NCBI RefSeq assembly: GCF_022825805.1
Contig: NZ_JAJDWC010000020.1
Span: 1-64,000, forward strand
Direction: 5' to 3'
Origin: Phaeobacter sp.
Lineage (GTDB): Bacteria; Pseudomonadota; Alphaproteobacteria; Rhodobacterales; Rhodobacteraceae
DNA: 64,000 nt
In this document: positions 18,368 through 27,678 of the stretch, piece after piece
Position numbering within the stretch: position 1 is the first letter of the stretch
Layout: every line of letters starts with the position of its first letter
Program-made: the position numbers and the translations under genes
The notes under the pieces: generated by a model
Seen by the model: only the letters and a program-made list of their open reading frames with translations
Told to the model about the DNA's origin: nothing
The model's database searches: none

Positions 18368-18397
18368 AAAACCCCGGTCATGCGACTGGGGTTTTTG
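18368..18397 (+). terminator. Rho-independent terminator after infB
   Basis: ACCCCGGTC and GACTGGGGT arms with a four-base loop (one mismatch/bulge), then TTTTT. Also preceded by A-rich sequence, so it may serve the opposite strand too. Confidence 0.85.
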
Positions 18398-18486
18398 TTT
18401 GTGGGTTAGGTCTCAACAGTGTCGATCATGACGTGGTTGATCAAAACGTCTGATCGCAGATCGGGCCAAAGATCACATCAGCGATG

Positions 18487-18633
18487 TTAGGCCGCTTCGC
18501 GGTCTGCGCGATCGATTGGCGCGCCGACGTATAGTTTGTCACCAACCCGCACGGTGATCCGGCCATCCGCATGTTGGCGCACAAAGGTGCCCTGGATCAG
18601 AATAAAAGAGCCTTGCTTGATCGTCCGTATCAT
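18487..18633 (-). CDS. Small conserved-looking protein, 48 residues
   Basis: A short frame missed by length cut-offs. It reads MIRTIKQGSFILIQGTFV, continues with a charged strand-rich middle (DGRITVRVGDKLYVGAPI) and ends DRADREAA. The alternating hydrophobic pattern looks like a small beta-barrel and the composition is protein-like rather than random. AAGGG lies 12 bases upstream of the ATG, and two GTG codons in frame could be alternative starts. It reads toward the infB terminator region. I recall similar short proteins beside infB in Roseobacter genomes, but function is unknown. Confidence 0.6.
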   Translation of the reverse strand: MIRTIKQGSFILIQGTFVRQHADGRITVRVGDKLYVGAPIDRADREAA

Positions 18634-18825
18634 GGTCGCCACCACCCTTGTCACAACAGAACCGTTACTGGGTCACTGTTCAGCATTCGTGAAAATGATT
18701 AACGATTGGTATATGGAGCGCGAGAAGGCACCGGCAAGGTTGGCGTTTTATGGTTACCGAGTGCAGCCCGGTGACGTTGCGGCACTGGCCAGCCCGCAGA
18801 CTGGCCAGTATCTTGTGAGATCCCG

Positions 18826-19224
18826 TTACAGCCAATCCCGCAGGATCGGGATGAGCGGAATGTCTGCTTCGGGCATGGGGTAGTCCCGCAAATCTTGCGC
18901 TTTGACCCACTTCAGAACCTGTCCCTCTTTCGCCTGGGGGATGCCCTCCCATTTTCGGCAGGCGAACATAGGCATCAGCAGGTGGAAATCTTCATAGCTG
19001 TGGCTGGCAAATGTCAGCGGGGCCAGACAGGATTCCCATGTATCGATCCCGAGCTCTTCCTGAAGCTCCCTGATTAGAGCCGCCTCTGGTGTTTCACCCG
19101 GTTCGACCTTTCCACCTGGAAACTCCCAGAGACCAGCCATTGATTTGCCTTCGGGGCGCTGCGCCAAAAGCACGCGACCTTCGACATCGATCAGCGCGAC
19201 CGCAGAAACGAGAACCATTTTCAT
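18826..19224 (-). CDS. mutT: 8-oxo-dGTP diphosphatase, MutT-type Nudix hydrolase
   Basis: 132 residues from the ATG overlapping the argJ stop (ATGA). The full Nudix box is visible: G-x5-E-x7-REL-x-EELGI, within GGKVEPGETPEAALIREL. The upstream RVLLAQRPEGKSMAGLWEFPGGKVE is typical of MutT proteins that remove 8-oxo-dGTP from the nucleotide pool. Translationally coupled to argJ; last gene of the ppi-argJ-mutT run. Confidence 0.93.
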   Translation of the reverse strand: MKMVLVSAVALIDVEGRVLLAQRPEGKSMAGLWEFPGGKVEPGETPEAALIRELQEELGIDTWESCLAPLTFASHSYEDFHLLMPMFACRKWEGIPQAKEGQVLKWVKAQDLRDYPMPEADIPLIPILRDWL

Positions 19225-20453
19225 GACCGATAATCCGCATTGATTGTGATGTATTGATGGGTGAGATCGCAGGTCCACACAGTCGCAGCCCCGTCTGCAA
19301 GGCCAAGATCGACCTGGATCAGGATATCCTGTTTCTGCATCTGTGCAGCGCCCATCGCCTCTTCGTAGGTGGGGGAGACCCAGCCCTTTTCGGCGACCAG
19401 TACGTCCCCAAAGGAGATTGAAAGCAGATCACGATCAGCCTCTGCTCCTGACTTGCCAATCGCCATGACCACCCGGCCCCAATTGGGGTCTTCTCCGGCA
19501 ATCGCCGTTTTTACCAAGGGTGAATTGGCAATAGCCAAGCCATGAACCTTTGCATCGGCAGCACTGCGCGCGCCAGTCACCTGAATTTCAACAAATTTGG
19601 TGGCCCCTTCGCCATCGCGCACAACCTGATGTGACAGGTCTTGCATCACATCCCTCAGGGCTTGTTTGAACCCGTCATGGTCTGTCGCGTCCACTCCCGA
19701 TGCGCCAGTGGCACAGAGCATCAGACTGTCGGAGGTCGAGGTGTCACTGTCGACAGTGATGCAATTGAATGTGCGATCACACAGCTCAGATAGCATCGCC
19801 TGCAGCGGGCCTTGGGCAATTTTTGCATCCGTGAAGATATAGACGAGCATGGTCGCCATATCCGGGGCGATCATGCCAGACCCCTTTGCGATCCCCGCAA
19901 TAGAGACGGTTTTGTCCCCAATCGTGACCTGAGCAGACGCACCTTTGGCGAAAGTGTCTGTGGTCATGATTGCTTCTGCCGCGGCTTCGATGCCTGCCGG
20001 GTCAAGCGTGTCGGTCAGTGTGTCGATCTGCGTCACGATTCGGTCATGAGGGAGCAGCTCACCGATCACGCCTGTTGAGGCTGTGAAGATGCGCTCCTGC
20101 GGAAGATGAGTGCTTGTCGCAACCGCTTCGGTGATTTCCGCCACGGAGGTTTGACCGTAATGGCCGGTGAAGGCGTTTGAGTTGCCCGAGTTGACCAAAA
20201 GTGCCGCCCCTGCCTCATGGGCGGATGGGCTGGCTGCGGCCAGTTTCGCCTGACAATCCAAGACTGGCGCGGACCGCGTTGCAGAGCGGGTGAAAACCCC
20301 GGCAACAGTGGTGCCCGGGTCCATGACGGCGAGCATCACATCTGTGCGGTCTTTGTATTTCACACCAGCGGCAGTGGTCGAAAACTTCAGCCCCTCGATA
20401 ACCGGCAGGTCTGGGAAATGATCCGGGGCAAGTGGTGAGCGCGGCAATGCCAT
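19221..20453 (-). CDS. argJ: Bifunctional glutamate N-acetyltransferase/amino-acid N-acetyltransferase
   Basis: 410 residues. ArgJ recycles the acetyl group from N-acetylornithine to glutamate in arginine synthesis. The precursor self-cleaves before the threonine in DMATMLVYIFTDA (about residue 200), and that motif is intact, so two subunits form. Other signatures: VNSGNSNAFTG, CITVDSDTSTSDS and DPNWGRVVMAIGKSGAE. Located three bases downstream of the peptidyl-prolyl isomerase gene and overlapping mutT. Confidence 0.97.
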   Translation of the reverse strand: MALPRSPLAPDHFPDLPVIEGLKFSTTAAGVKYKDRTDVMLAVMDPGTTVAGVFTRSATRSAPVLDCQAKLAAASPSAHEAGAALLVNSGNSNAFTGHYGQTSVAEITEAVATSTHLPQERIFTASTGVIGELLPHDRIVTQIDTLTDTLDPAGIEAAAEAIMTTDTFAKGASAQVTIGDKTVSIAGIAKGSGMIAPDMATMLVYIFTDAKIAQGPLQAMLSELCDRTFNCITVDSDTSTSDSLMLCATGASGVDATDHDGFKQALRDVMQDLSHQVVRDGEGATKFVEIQVTGARSAADAKVHGLAIANSPLVKTAIAGEDPNWGRVVMAIGKSGAEADRDLLSISFGDVLVAEKGWVSPTYEEAMGAAQMQKQDILIQVDLGLADGAATVWTCDLTHQYITINADYRS

Positions 20454-20456
20454 CTA

Positions 20457-21308
20457 TCAGTTCCTCACCAAGTCGAGATCTTTCAGGATCGCGGGATCAA
20501 GGTCTTCGATCTCCGGACGGATGATTTCGGCTTCACCGGTGAGCGTGCGGACGGTTTCCTCTACGGCTTCTTCGCGGATCTGCGCAGCCAGTTGATCGCG
20601 GATGTCTGCGAAATCCGGTGCGGCAGACTTACGCCGCTCATTGAGCTTGATGACGTGCCAGCCGAACTGGGTCTGCACTGGTGCAGAAATTTGTCCGGCG
20701 CTCAGAGCGAGAACCGCCTCTTCAAATTCTGGAACCATACGGCCTTTGGTGAACCAGCCCAGCTCCCCCCCGTTGGGACCCGATGGTCCGGTGGAGCGTT
20801 CCCGCGCCAGCGTCGCAAAATCGGCACCTTCCAGCAAATCGGATTGCACGCGGCGGGCCTCTTCTTCGGTTTCGACCAGAATATGGGAGGCGTTGAATTC
20901 GTCGCCACCGTCGCCACCGGAGTACTGCTCGGCATAAGCGGCGCGCACCTCTTCTTCGGTGGCTGCGTTTTCCATCACGCGTTCGATCACATCAGCCGCC
21001 ATGAGCGAGCGGGTCTCATTTTCCAAAGACAGCGCCACATATTTCGGCAATTCGCCGTTCAACTGCTGCTTGAGGGTTGTTTGCTGAATGAGCTGATCAA
21101 GGATCGCATCATAAAGCACATCATCTGGCAGCTGCTGGTACTGTGCGGGCAACGTGGCCCGGGCAATAATCATGTGACCAATTGTGATCTCTTCGCCATT
21201 CACGGTTGCAACAACTGTGTCTGCATGTGGTGCTGCCGTGGCGGACATGGGCAGAGACAAAGCTGCGGCCAGAGCAAGCCCCGACAAAAAAGTGAGACCT
21301 TTGCGCAT
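20457..21308 (-). CDS. Periplasmic parvulin-type peptidyl-prolyl isomerase
   Basis: 283 residues from ATG at 21308 with AGGAAG upstream; a longer frame exists but would remove the signal peptide from the N-terminus. Signal peptide residues 1-26 (ends SATAA). A SurA/PrsA-like N-domain precedes the PpiC domain at about 130-235: ASHILVETEEEARRVQSDLLEGADFATLARERSTGPSGPNGGELGWFTKGRMVPEFEEAVLAL, FGWHVIKLNERR. Probably folds exported or outer-membrane proteins. Divergent from secA, which fits a secretion theme. Confidence 0.93.
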   Translation of the reverse strand: MRKGLTFLSGLALAAALSLPMSATAAPHADTVVATVNGEEITIGHMIIARATLPAQYQQLPDDVLYDAILDQLIQQTTLKQQLNGELPKYVALSLENETRSLMAADVIERVMENAATEEEVRAAYAEQYSGGDGGDEFNASHILVETEEEARRVQSDLLEGADFATLARERSTGPSGPNGGELGWFTKGRMVPEFEEAVLALSAGQISAPVQTQFGWHVIKLNERRKSAAPDFADIRDQLAAQIREEAVEETVRTLTGEAEIIRPEIEDLDPAILKDLDLVRN

Positions 21309-21485
21309 TGAAATCTTCCTATTATCTGGCCACGGCAGGCCGCAGCGTTGACACTGTATTTGCGGCCCCTTACATCGCCAAGAGGCCTTTGGCAGGACTG
21401 CAGTTCCATCATTGTTTATGGGTTGCAAGCGAGGCGGGCAAGCCTGCCAACGTCAGAGGTCAGTGATAGGACCGTTGGAGAAAAC

Positions 21486-24179
21486 ATGCTGGGTATCGGA
21501 ACACTCGCCAAAAAGGTCTTCGGCACGCCGAATGACCGTAAAATCAAGGCGACACGGCCGCTGATTGCAAAGATCAACGCGCTGGAGCCCGAGTTCGAGC
21601 AGCTCAGCGACGAAGGTCTGCTAGAAAAAACCGAAGACTTGCGCAAACGCGCCTTGGACGGTGTCAGCCTGGATGATCTGCTGCCCGAAGCCTTTGCCAA
21701 TGTCCGCGAAGCCGCCAAACGTGCGCTTGGTCTACGCGCCTTTGACACCCAGTTGATGGGCGGCGTGTTCCTCCACCAAGGTAACATCTCCGAGATGAAG
21801 ACAGGCGAGGGCAAAACCCTCGTGGCGACATTCCCTGCGTATTTGAACGCTCTGACCGGGAAAGGCGTTCACGTCGTCACAGTGAACGAATACCTGGCCA
21901 AACGAGATAGCGAATGGATGGGCAAGGTCTTTGCCCAACTGGGGATGACCACTGGTGTAATCTGGTCCGGTCAGCCCGAGGCGGAAAAAATGGCCGCTTA
22001 TACCAGCGATGTCACCTATGCGACCAACAATGAGCTTGGCTTTGATTACCTGCGCGACAATATGAAACCCTCGCTGGATCAGGTTTTCCAAAAGCACCAC
22101 AACTTTGCGATCGTGGACGAAGTGGACTCGATCCTGATCGACGAAGCGCGTACGCCGCTGATTATCTCTGGCCCGGCAGAGGACCGCTCTGATCTTTACT
22201 CCACCATCGACAAGGTCATTCCTCTGCTGAGTGATGAGCACTACGAGCTGGACGAAAAGACACGCGGCGTCACCTTTACCGAAGTCGGCAACGAATTCCT
22301 TGAACAGCAGCTGATCGACCATGAGTTGTTGCAGGAGGGGGCTTCCCTCTATGATCCGGAAAGCACCACGGTTGTACATCACGTGAACCAGGCGCTGCGG
22401 GCGCACAAGCTGTTTCAGCGCGACAAAGATTACATCGTCCGTGACGGTGAAGTGGTCCTTATCGATGAATTCACCGGCCGTATGATGGCAGGTCGGCGCC
22501 TGTCCGAAGGGCTTCACCAGGCTATCGAAGCCAAGGAAGATGTGAAAATTCAGCCCGAAAACACGACTTTGGCGTCTGTCACCTTCCAGAACTATTTCCG
22601 TCTGTATGACAAGCTGTCGGGTATGACGGGTACGGCCATGACAGAGGCCGAAGAATTTGCCGAGATTTACGGTCTTGGCGTGGTCGAGGTGCCAACCAAT
22701 CGTCCCATCGCGCGGAAAGATGAGGACGACCAAGTCTATCGTACGGCCATTGAAAAGTACCAAGCCATGATCAATGAGACCAAGAAGGCCCATGAAAAGG
22801 GTCAGCCGGTCCTGTTGGGCACCACATCCATTGAGAAATCCGAACTGCTCAGCCAGCTGTTGCAGAAGGAAGGGATCAAACACAACGTTCTGAATGCCCG
22901 GCATCACGAGCAGGAAGCCCAGATCGTTGCCGATGCTGGCCGTCTTGGGGCTGTGACCATCGCAACCAACATGGCGGGCCGAGGCACTGACATCAAATTG
23001 GGCGGCAACGTCGAATTCAAAGTGCTGGAAGCCATCGCCGAAGAGCCTGAGGGCGATCACGCAGCCATCCGTGCGCGCATTGAGGAAGCTCACTCCAAGG
23101 ATGAAGATGCGGTAAAACAGGCCGGTGGTCTGTTTGTGATGGCATCTGAACGGCACGAAAGCCGCCGTATCGACAACCAGCTGCGTGGCCGATCCGGTCG
23201 TCAGGGCGATCCGGGTCGCACAGTGTTCTATCTCAGCCTCGAAGACGATCTGATGCGTATCTTCGGGTCCGAACGTCTGGACAAACTTCTGTCGACGCTT
23301 GGCATGAAAGAGGGCGAGGCGATCATTCACCCTTGGGTGAACAAATCCCTTGAACGGGCGCAAGCCAAGGTCGAAGGCCGGAATTTCGACATGCGCAAGA
23401 ATGTGTTGAAATTCGATGATGTGATGAATGATCAGCGTAAGGTGATCTTCAATCAGCGTCGTGAGATCATGGCCGCAGAAGACCTGTCTGAGATCGTGGC
23501 CGACATGCGGCATGAAGTGATCGATGATCTTCTGGACGTGCATATGCCGCCGAAAACCTACGCTGACCAATGGGACAGCGAAGGCTTGCAGGCGCAGGTC
23601 CGCGAAAAGCTTGGCATGGAGCTGCCGGTGGTCGAATGGGCCGCCGAAGAAGGTGTCGATGACGAGCAGATCCGAGAGCGGCTTGCGGCTGCCAGCGACG
23701 AGAAAATGGCGGAAAAAACCGCAGCCTTCGGTCCTGATACAATGCGCAACATCGAGAAACAGGTGCTGTTGCAGACCATTGATAGCAAATGGCGCGAACA
23801 CCTCCTGACGCTTGAACATCTGCGATCTGTGGTTGGGTTCCGTGGCTATGCGCAGCGCGATCCGCTGAATGAATACAAGAACGAGAGCTTCCAGCTTTTT
23901 GAAAACATGTTGGATTCTCTCCGTGAAACCGTCAGCCAACAATTGGCACATGTGCGCCCGGTTAGCGAAGAAGAGCAGCGCCAGATGCTGTTGCAGATGG
24001 CTGCACAACAGGCCGAGTTGCAAAAAGCCGCAGAGGCAGAAGCGACCCCGCAGGTCGAAGAACCCCTTGAAGGCTTTGTCGAAGACGACCCTTCGACCTG
24101 GGGTAACCCTTCGCGAAATGACAAATGCCCCTGTGGCTCTGGCAAGAAGTTCAAACATTGCCATGGCCGTCTGAGCTGA
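21486..24179 (+). CDS. secA: Protein translocase subunit SecA
   Basis: 897 residues from ATG at 21486 ([20 protein letters not shown]), the usual SecA N-terminus; the frame is open further up without a plausible start. SecA drives Sec-dependent export with ATP. Motifs: Walker A MKTGEGKT at about 104-111, [21 protein letters not shown], the [13 protein letters not shown] helicase motif and the C-terminal zinc-binding [14 protein letters not shown] that contacts SecB. A terminator follows at 24239-24267. Confidence 0.98.
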   Translation: MLGIGTLAKKVFGTPNDRKIKATRPLIAKINALEPEFEQLSDEGLLEKTEDLRKRALDGVSLDDLLPEAFANVREAAKRALGLRAFDTQLMGGVFLHQGNISEMKTGEGKTLVATFPAYLNALTGKGVHVVTVNEYLAKRDSEWMGKVFAQLGMTTGVIWSGQPEAEKMAAYTSDVTYATNNELGFDYLRDNMKPSLDQVFQKHHNFAIVDEVDSILIDEARTPLIISGPAEDRSDLYSTIDKVIPLLSDEHYELDEKTRGVTFTEVGNEFLEQQLIDHELLQEGASLYDPESTTVVHHVNQALRAHKLFQRDKDYIVRDGEVVLIDEFTGRMMAGRRLSEGLHQAIEAKEDVKIQPENTTLASVTFQNYFRLYDKLSGMTGTAMTEAEEFAEIYGLGVVEVPTNRPIARKDEDDQVYRTAIEKYQAMINETKKAHEKGQPVLLGTTSIEKSELLSQLLQKEGIKHNVLNARHHEQEAQIVADAGRLGAVTIATNMAGRGTDIKLGGNVEFKVLEAIAEEPEGDHAAIRARIEEAHSKDEDAVKQAGGLFVMASERHESRRIDNQLRGRSGRQGDPGRTVFYLSLEDDLMRIFGSERLDKLLSTLGMKEGEAIIHPWVNKSLERAQAKVEGRNFDMRKNVLKFDDVMNDQRKVIFNQRREIMAAEDLSEIVADMRHEVIDDLLDVHMPPKTYADQWDSEGLQAQVREKLGMELPVVEWAAEEGVDDEQIRERLAAASDEKMAEKTAAFGPDTMRNIEKQVLLQTIDSKWREHLLTLEHLRSVVGFRGYAQRDPLNEYKNESFQLFENMLDSLRETVSQQLAHVRPVSEEEQRQMLLQMAAQQAELQKAAEAEATPQVEEPLEGFVEDDPSTWGNPSRNDKCPCGSGKKFKHCHGRLS

Positions 24180-24238
24180 GTCAGTTCGAACGATCGCAAG
24201 ACAGGTCAAATTGCACTGTTTTGCCAGATTTTCAGCAA

Positions 24239-24267
24239 AAGGCGGCCATCAATCGGCCGTCTTTTTT
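24239..24267 (+). terminator. Rho-independent terminator after secA
   Basis: GGCGGCC and GGCCGTC arms (one G-T wobble) with a seven-base loop and TTTTTT. Separates secA from the next operon. Confidence 0.8.
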
Positions 24268-24305
24268 CGTCAGACTTTGTTAATACATCGCAAATGGAGG
24301 CGGCC

Positions 24306-25205
24306 ATGATCACAAGGCGGACAGGACTGTTGGCTGGTGCTACCATCTGCACCGCGTTGGTGATTGGTTTGCTGATGCAGCAGACTGCGGACCGTCAGGC
24401 GCTCAGGGCGGAACAGGTGTCTGTCCCAGCATATGATCCCACCGTGCAGTCGGATCAGCCCCTGAAAATAGAAGCGATCAGTCTGACGGCAGCGCCTATT
24501 GATGCCGAAGATCAAAGCGCAGCGGCCACCAGGGTGGACCCCACCGCCGGATGTGACATGACAGTCGAAGCCATTGCGCGCCCCTTTGCGGAGGTTCGGC
24601 TGACCATCCTGTCGTTGTGCCGCCCGGATGAGCGTTTGACCATCCACCACAACGGCATGGTGTTTTCCAGCAATCTGGATGCGGCAGGTGCGCTGACGGT
24701 TCAGGTCCCTGCTTTGGCAGAAACAGCTGTTTTCATCATTGAGCCGCAGAACGGGCGGGGCAGTGTTGCGACTGTGACCGTTCCAGATCTCAATTCTGTG
24801 AACCGTGTGGCGCTGCAATGGGCTGGTAACAGCGGATTTGAACTGCACGCCCGTGAATTTGGCGCCAGCTATGGTGGCGCAGGCCATGTCTGGCATGGCT
24901 CCGATCTCAGCGCGGGGCGGGGCACGGTTGTGCAGTTGGGCAATGCCGCGCAATTGGCGCCCAGACTGGCAGAGGTCTACAGCATTCCGCGCGATGGTGG
25001 CCAAGCGGGTTCTGTCGATTTGACAGTTGAAACAGAAGTCACAGCGATCAACTGTGGTCGCGATGTCTCTGCCCAAACGCTGGAACTGCGCGACGGTCAG
25101 CTCAGAACACGGGATCTCACTCTGACGATGCCAGAATGTTCGGCGACAGGCGATTTTCTGGTGTTGAATAATCTGTTGGAAACCCTGAAAATCGCCGGAA
25201 ACTAA
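24306..25205 (+). CDS. Membrane-anchored protein of unknown function
   Basis: 299 residues from ATG at 24306, chosen because GGAGG sits at 24296-24300; an ATG at 24294 would add four residues but lacks a site. An N-terminal hydrophobic segment (about 6-22) anchors the protein, leaving a periplasmic part that looks beta-rich (LTIHHNGMVFSSNLDAAGALTVQVPALAETAVFII). Four cysteines could form disulfides. No family recognised. It is 24 bases ahead of the PstS-like/OmpA fusion, so they form an operon and likely act together in the envelope. Confidence 0.85.
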   Translation: MITRRTGLLAGATICTALVIGLLMQQTADRQALRAEQVSVPAYDPTVQSDQPLKIEAISLTAAPIDAEDQSAAATRVDPTAGCDMTVEAIARPFAEVRLTILSLCRPDERLTIHHNGMVFSSNLDAAGALTVQVPALAETAVFIIEPQNGRGSVATVTVPDLNSVNRVALQWAGNSGFELHAREFGASYGGAGHVWHGSDLSAGRGTVVQLGNAAQLAPRLAEVYSIPRDGGQAGSVDLTVETEVTAINCGRDVSAQTLELRDGQLRTRDLTLTMPECSATGDFLVLNNLLETLKIAGN

Positions 25206-25229
25206 CCAGCGGTTTTATCAGGACTTGCC

Positions 25230-26786
25230 ATGGCTTTGCATCGTGCGGTGATTTGCGCCGCACTTCTTTTTGTCGCTTCGTTTGCGAAATCAATGGCGCA
25301 GGACGTGACCCTGACCTCGCCAGATGGAGCGGTTGAAATCACCGGCAATATCCTTGGTTTTGATGGCGAATTCTATCGTGTCGACACCCAGTTTGGTGAG
25401 CTGACAGTTGATGGATCCGGGGTGCGCTGCGACGGGCCGGGCTGCCCGAGCCTGTCGGATTTTGTCGCTGAGATTTCTCTGTCGGGCTCGTCCACTATGG
25501 CCGAAGTCTTGATGCCGGCCCTGATCGAAGGGTTTGCGCTGCGCAACGGGTTCCAAACCCGTCGTGATGCACTGCCCGATGGCAATTTTGAATATGTGTT
25601 GTTGCAGCAAACCGGGCAAACGGCTGCCCGGTTCAGTTTCTTTGTCAGCAACACGGACGAGGGCTTTGCCGACCTACTTGCCAATCAGGCGGACATCGTG
25701 ATGGCCCTGCGGGAAATTCGCCCCGAGGAACGCTCCCGCGCTGCTGAGATTGGTCTGGGCGATATGACAGGTCCAAACCGCAGCCGTGTGCTGGCATTGG
25801 ATGCGATGGTGCCTGTGGTGGCGCCGTCCAATCCCGTTCAGGCGCTGTCTGTGCAGGACCTCGCAGGCGTTCTGACGGGTGAGATCGCAAATTGGTCGCG
25901 CCTTGGCGGACCTGATGCGCCGATCACGGTTCATTTGCCTGTTGCGGAATCTGGTTTGGCGCAAGCCATCGATGATCGGCTTGTCCCCCCTGATGTCGAG
26001 CAGCTGGGCAATCGGCTGCGGCGTCATGATCGCGGAAGCACGCTGGTCAGGGTGGTGGCGACAGACCCCTTCGCGCTTGGCTTTGCGAGTTTCGCCGAAA
26101 CATCGACTGCGCGTGTGTTGACCCTTCAGGGGCCCTGTGGGTTTTCGCTACGCGCCAGTCGCAGATCCATCAAGACCGAAGATTACCCGCTCACAGCGCC
26201 GATGTTTCTGTATCTGCCGTCGAGACGCCTGCCGAAACTGGCCCGGGAATTTCTGTCCTATGTCCGCGGCCCAGGGGCACAGATTGTTATCCGTCGGGCG
26301 GGATTCGTGGACCAGGCGCCAGAGCGCATTCCGATGAACGCACAAGGCGATAGGTTGGCCAATGCGATTGCAGGGGCCGGGGCCGAGGTGTCGCTTCAGG
26401 AACTGCAACGGTTGATCACTGGCTTGTCTGGGCTGCAGCGCCTGACCACGTCGTTTCGATTTGAACCTGGGTCAACGCGCCCGGATGCACAATCGCGAAG
26501 CAATATCCTGCAGTTGGCCCGCGCTTTGGAAGCCGGAGAGTATGATGCGCGCCGCCTGGTGTTTGTCGGGTTTTCCGATGGCGATGGCGGCGCAGAGGCC
26601 AATCGTGCGATCGCGATGAAGCGGGCGGAGGCCGTGCGCGATGCTGTCATTGCAGCTGCTGAAACGGCCAATCTGGAGCGGACGCAGATCGATCTGGATG
26701 CCTTTGGCGAAGCGTTACCAATGGCTTGTGATGACCAACGCTGGGGGCGTCAGGTCAACCGCCGGGTTGAAATCTGGGTGCAATAG
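25230..26786 (+). CDS. Phosphate-binding-protein-like domain fused to OmpA-like domain
   Basis: 518 residues. Signal peptide 1-23 (ends SMA). Residues about 85-360 resemble the PstS-like periplasmic binding fold: SGSSTMAEVLMPALIEGF, DIVMALREIRPEE, VVAPSNPVQALSVQDLAGVLTGEIANWSRLGG, GSTLVRVVATDPFALGFASF. Residues about 400-518 are OmpA-like: FRFEPGSTRPDAQSRSNILQLARAL, GFSDGDGGAEANRAIAMKRAEAV, GRQVNRRVEIWV, which bind peptidoglycan. Such a protein would hold a ligand-binding domain at the wall instead of feeding an ABC importer. Only six bases separate its end from convergent radC. Confidence 0.9.
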   Translation: MALHRAVICAALLFVASFAKSMAQDVTLTSPDGAVEITGNILGFDGEFYRVDTQFGELTVDGSGVRCDGPGCPSLSDFVAEISLSGSSTMAEVLMPALIEGFALRNGFQTRRDALPDGNFEYVLLQQTGQTAARFSFFVSNTDEGFADLLANQADIVMALREIRPEERSRAAEIGLGDMTGPNRSRVLALDAMVPVVAPSNPVQALSVQDLAGVLTGEIANWSRLGGPDAPITVHLPVAESGLAQAIDDRLVPPDVEQLGNRLRRHDRGSTLVRVVATDPFALGFASFAETSTARVLTLQGPCGFSLRASRRSIKTEDYPLTAPMFLYLPSRRLPKLAREFLSYVRGPGAQIVIRRAGFVDQAPERIPMNAQGDRLANAIAGAGAEVSLQELQRLITGLSGLQRLTTSFRFEPGSTRPDAQSRSNILQLARALEAGEYDARRLVFVGFSDGDGGAEANRAIAMKRAEAVRDAVIAAAETANLERTQIDLDAFGEALPMACDDQRWGRQVNRRVEIWVQ

Positions 26787-26792
26787 AGCGGT

Positions 26793-27545
26793 CTAGAGGT
26801 AATTGGCCGACCGAAAGCTCAATTCTTTTGATTGCCCGATGATCAGGTGATCGTGCAACGCAATGCCAAGTGGTTCCAAGGCCTGATGAATGCGGTGCGT
26901 CATGGCTATATCCGCCTGTGAGGGCGTTGGATCACCAGAGGGATGATTGTGGACGATGATCAGCGCGCTTGCATTCAGTTCCAGGGCTCTCTTGGCCACC
27001 TCGCGAGGGTAGACTGGCACGTGATCGACCGTGCCCTGTGCCTGTTCTTCATCGGCAATCAGGACGTTTTTTCGGTCCAGAAACAAAACCCGGAACTGTT
27101 CCGTTTCGCGATGGGACATAACGGTGTGACAATAGTCCAGCAACGCGTCCCAGGACGATAGCACATGCCGCTGCATCACCTTGGCTCGGGCCATGCGATG
27201 GGCAGTGGCCTCGACGATTTTCAGATCCGTGATTACCGCGTCTCCGATTCCTTTGATGTCCGCCAAACGTTCGGGAGAGGCGGTAATGACCCGATTGAAG
27301 TCCCCAAAGACATCCAATAGTTCGCGCGCCAGCGGTTTGACATCCCGGCGCGGGATGGACCTGAACAGCAGCAGCTCCAACAGCTCGTAGTCAGGCACGG
27401 CTCTGGCGCCACCCTCCATGAAACGCGTGCGCAACCGAGTGCGGTGATCGCGAATGTATGATGGTACCTGTGCGGCTCGACTGGGCACTGCCGACTGGGC
27501 AAACAGGGGTAGTGATCCATCTTGAAAGTGACGATCGTTCTCCAT
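26793..27545 (-). CDS. radC: RadC/YeeS-type JAB domain protein
   Basis: 250 residues starting at the MENDRHF methionine; the frame extends 78 bases upstream into the dnaJ terminator, so the longer form is unlikely. A helix-hairpin-helix-like part (LADIKGIGDAVITDLKIVEA) precedes the MPN/JAB domain with the metal site HNHPSGDPTPSQAD (H-x-H-x10-D). Historically named RadC, but a repair role is not supported in E. coli; some members are linked to competence. Activity unknown. Confidence 0.93.
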   Translation of the reverse strand: MENDRHFQDGSLPLFAQSAVPSRAAQVPSYIRDHRTRLRTRFMEGGARAVPDYELLELLLFRSIPRRDVKPLARELLDVFGDFNRVITASPERLADIKGIGDAVITDLKIVEATAHRMARAKVMQRHVLSSWDALLDYCHTVMSHRETEQFRVLFLDRKNVLIADEEQAQGTVDHVPVYPREVAKRALELNASALIIVHNHPSGDPTPSQADIAMTHRIHQALEPLGIALHDHLIIGQSKELSFRSANYL

Positions 27546-27621
27546 GCCTAATGATCTGGCGATCATGGTTGAGGAAAGGTTAACGATAGCGCCCGCCTCA
27601 GTGCGCAACCGTGAGAACAAC

Positions 27622-27648
27622 AAAAAAGCGCCACAAGGGCGCTTTTCC
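27622..27648 (-). terminator. Rho-independent terminator after dnaJ
   Basis: AGCGCC and GGCGCT arms around a short loop, with an A-run on the plus strand that reads as TTTTTT on the minus strand. Ends the dnaK-dnaJ operon 30 bases after dnaJ. Confidence 0.85.
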
Positions 27649-27678
27649 GTAGATCCTTAAGAGGGCTGCGACAGGCTG

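Noticed and set aside
21732-24209. 825-residue open frame on the minus strand
   Set aside because: Antisense shadow of secA with no motifs.
26793-27623. Longer radC start at 27623
   Set aside because: It would run through the dnaJ terminator at 27622-27648 and adds no conserved residues; the later ATG is preferred.
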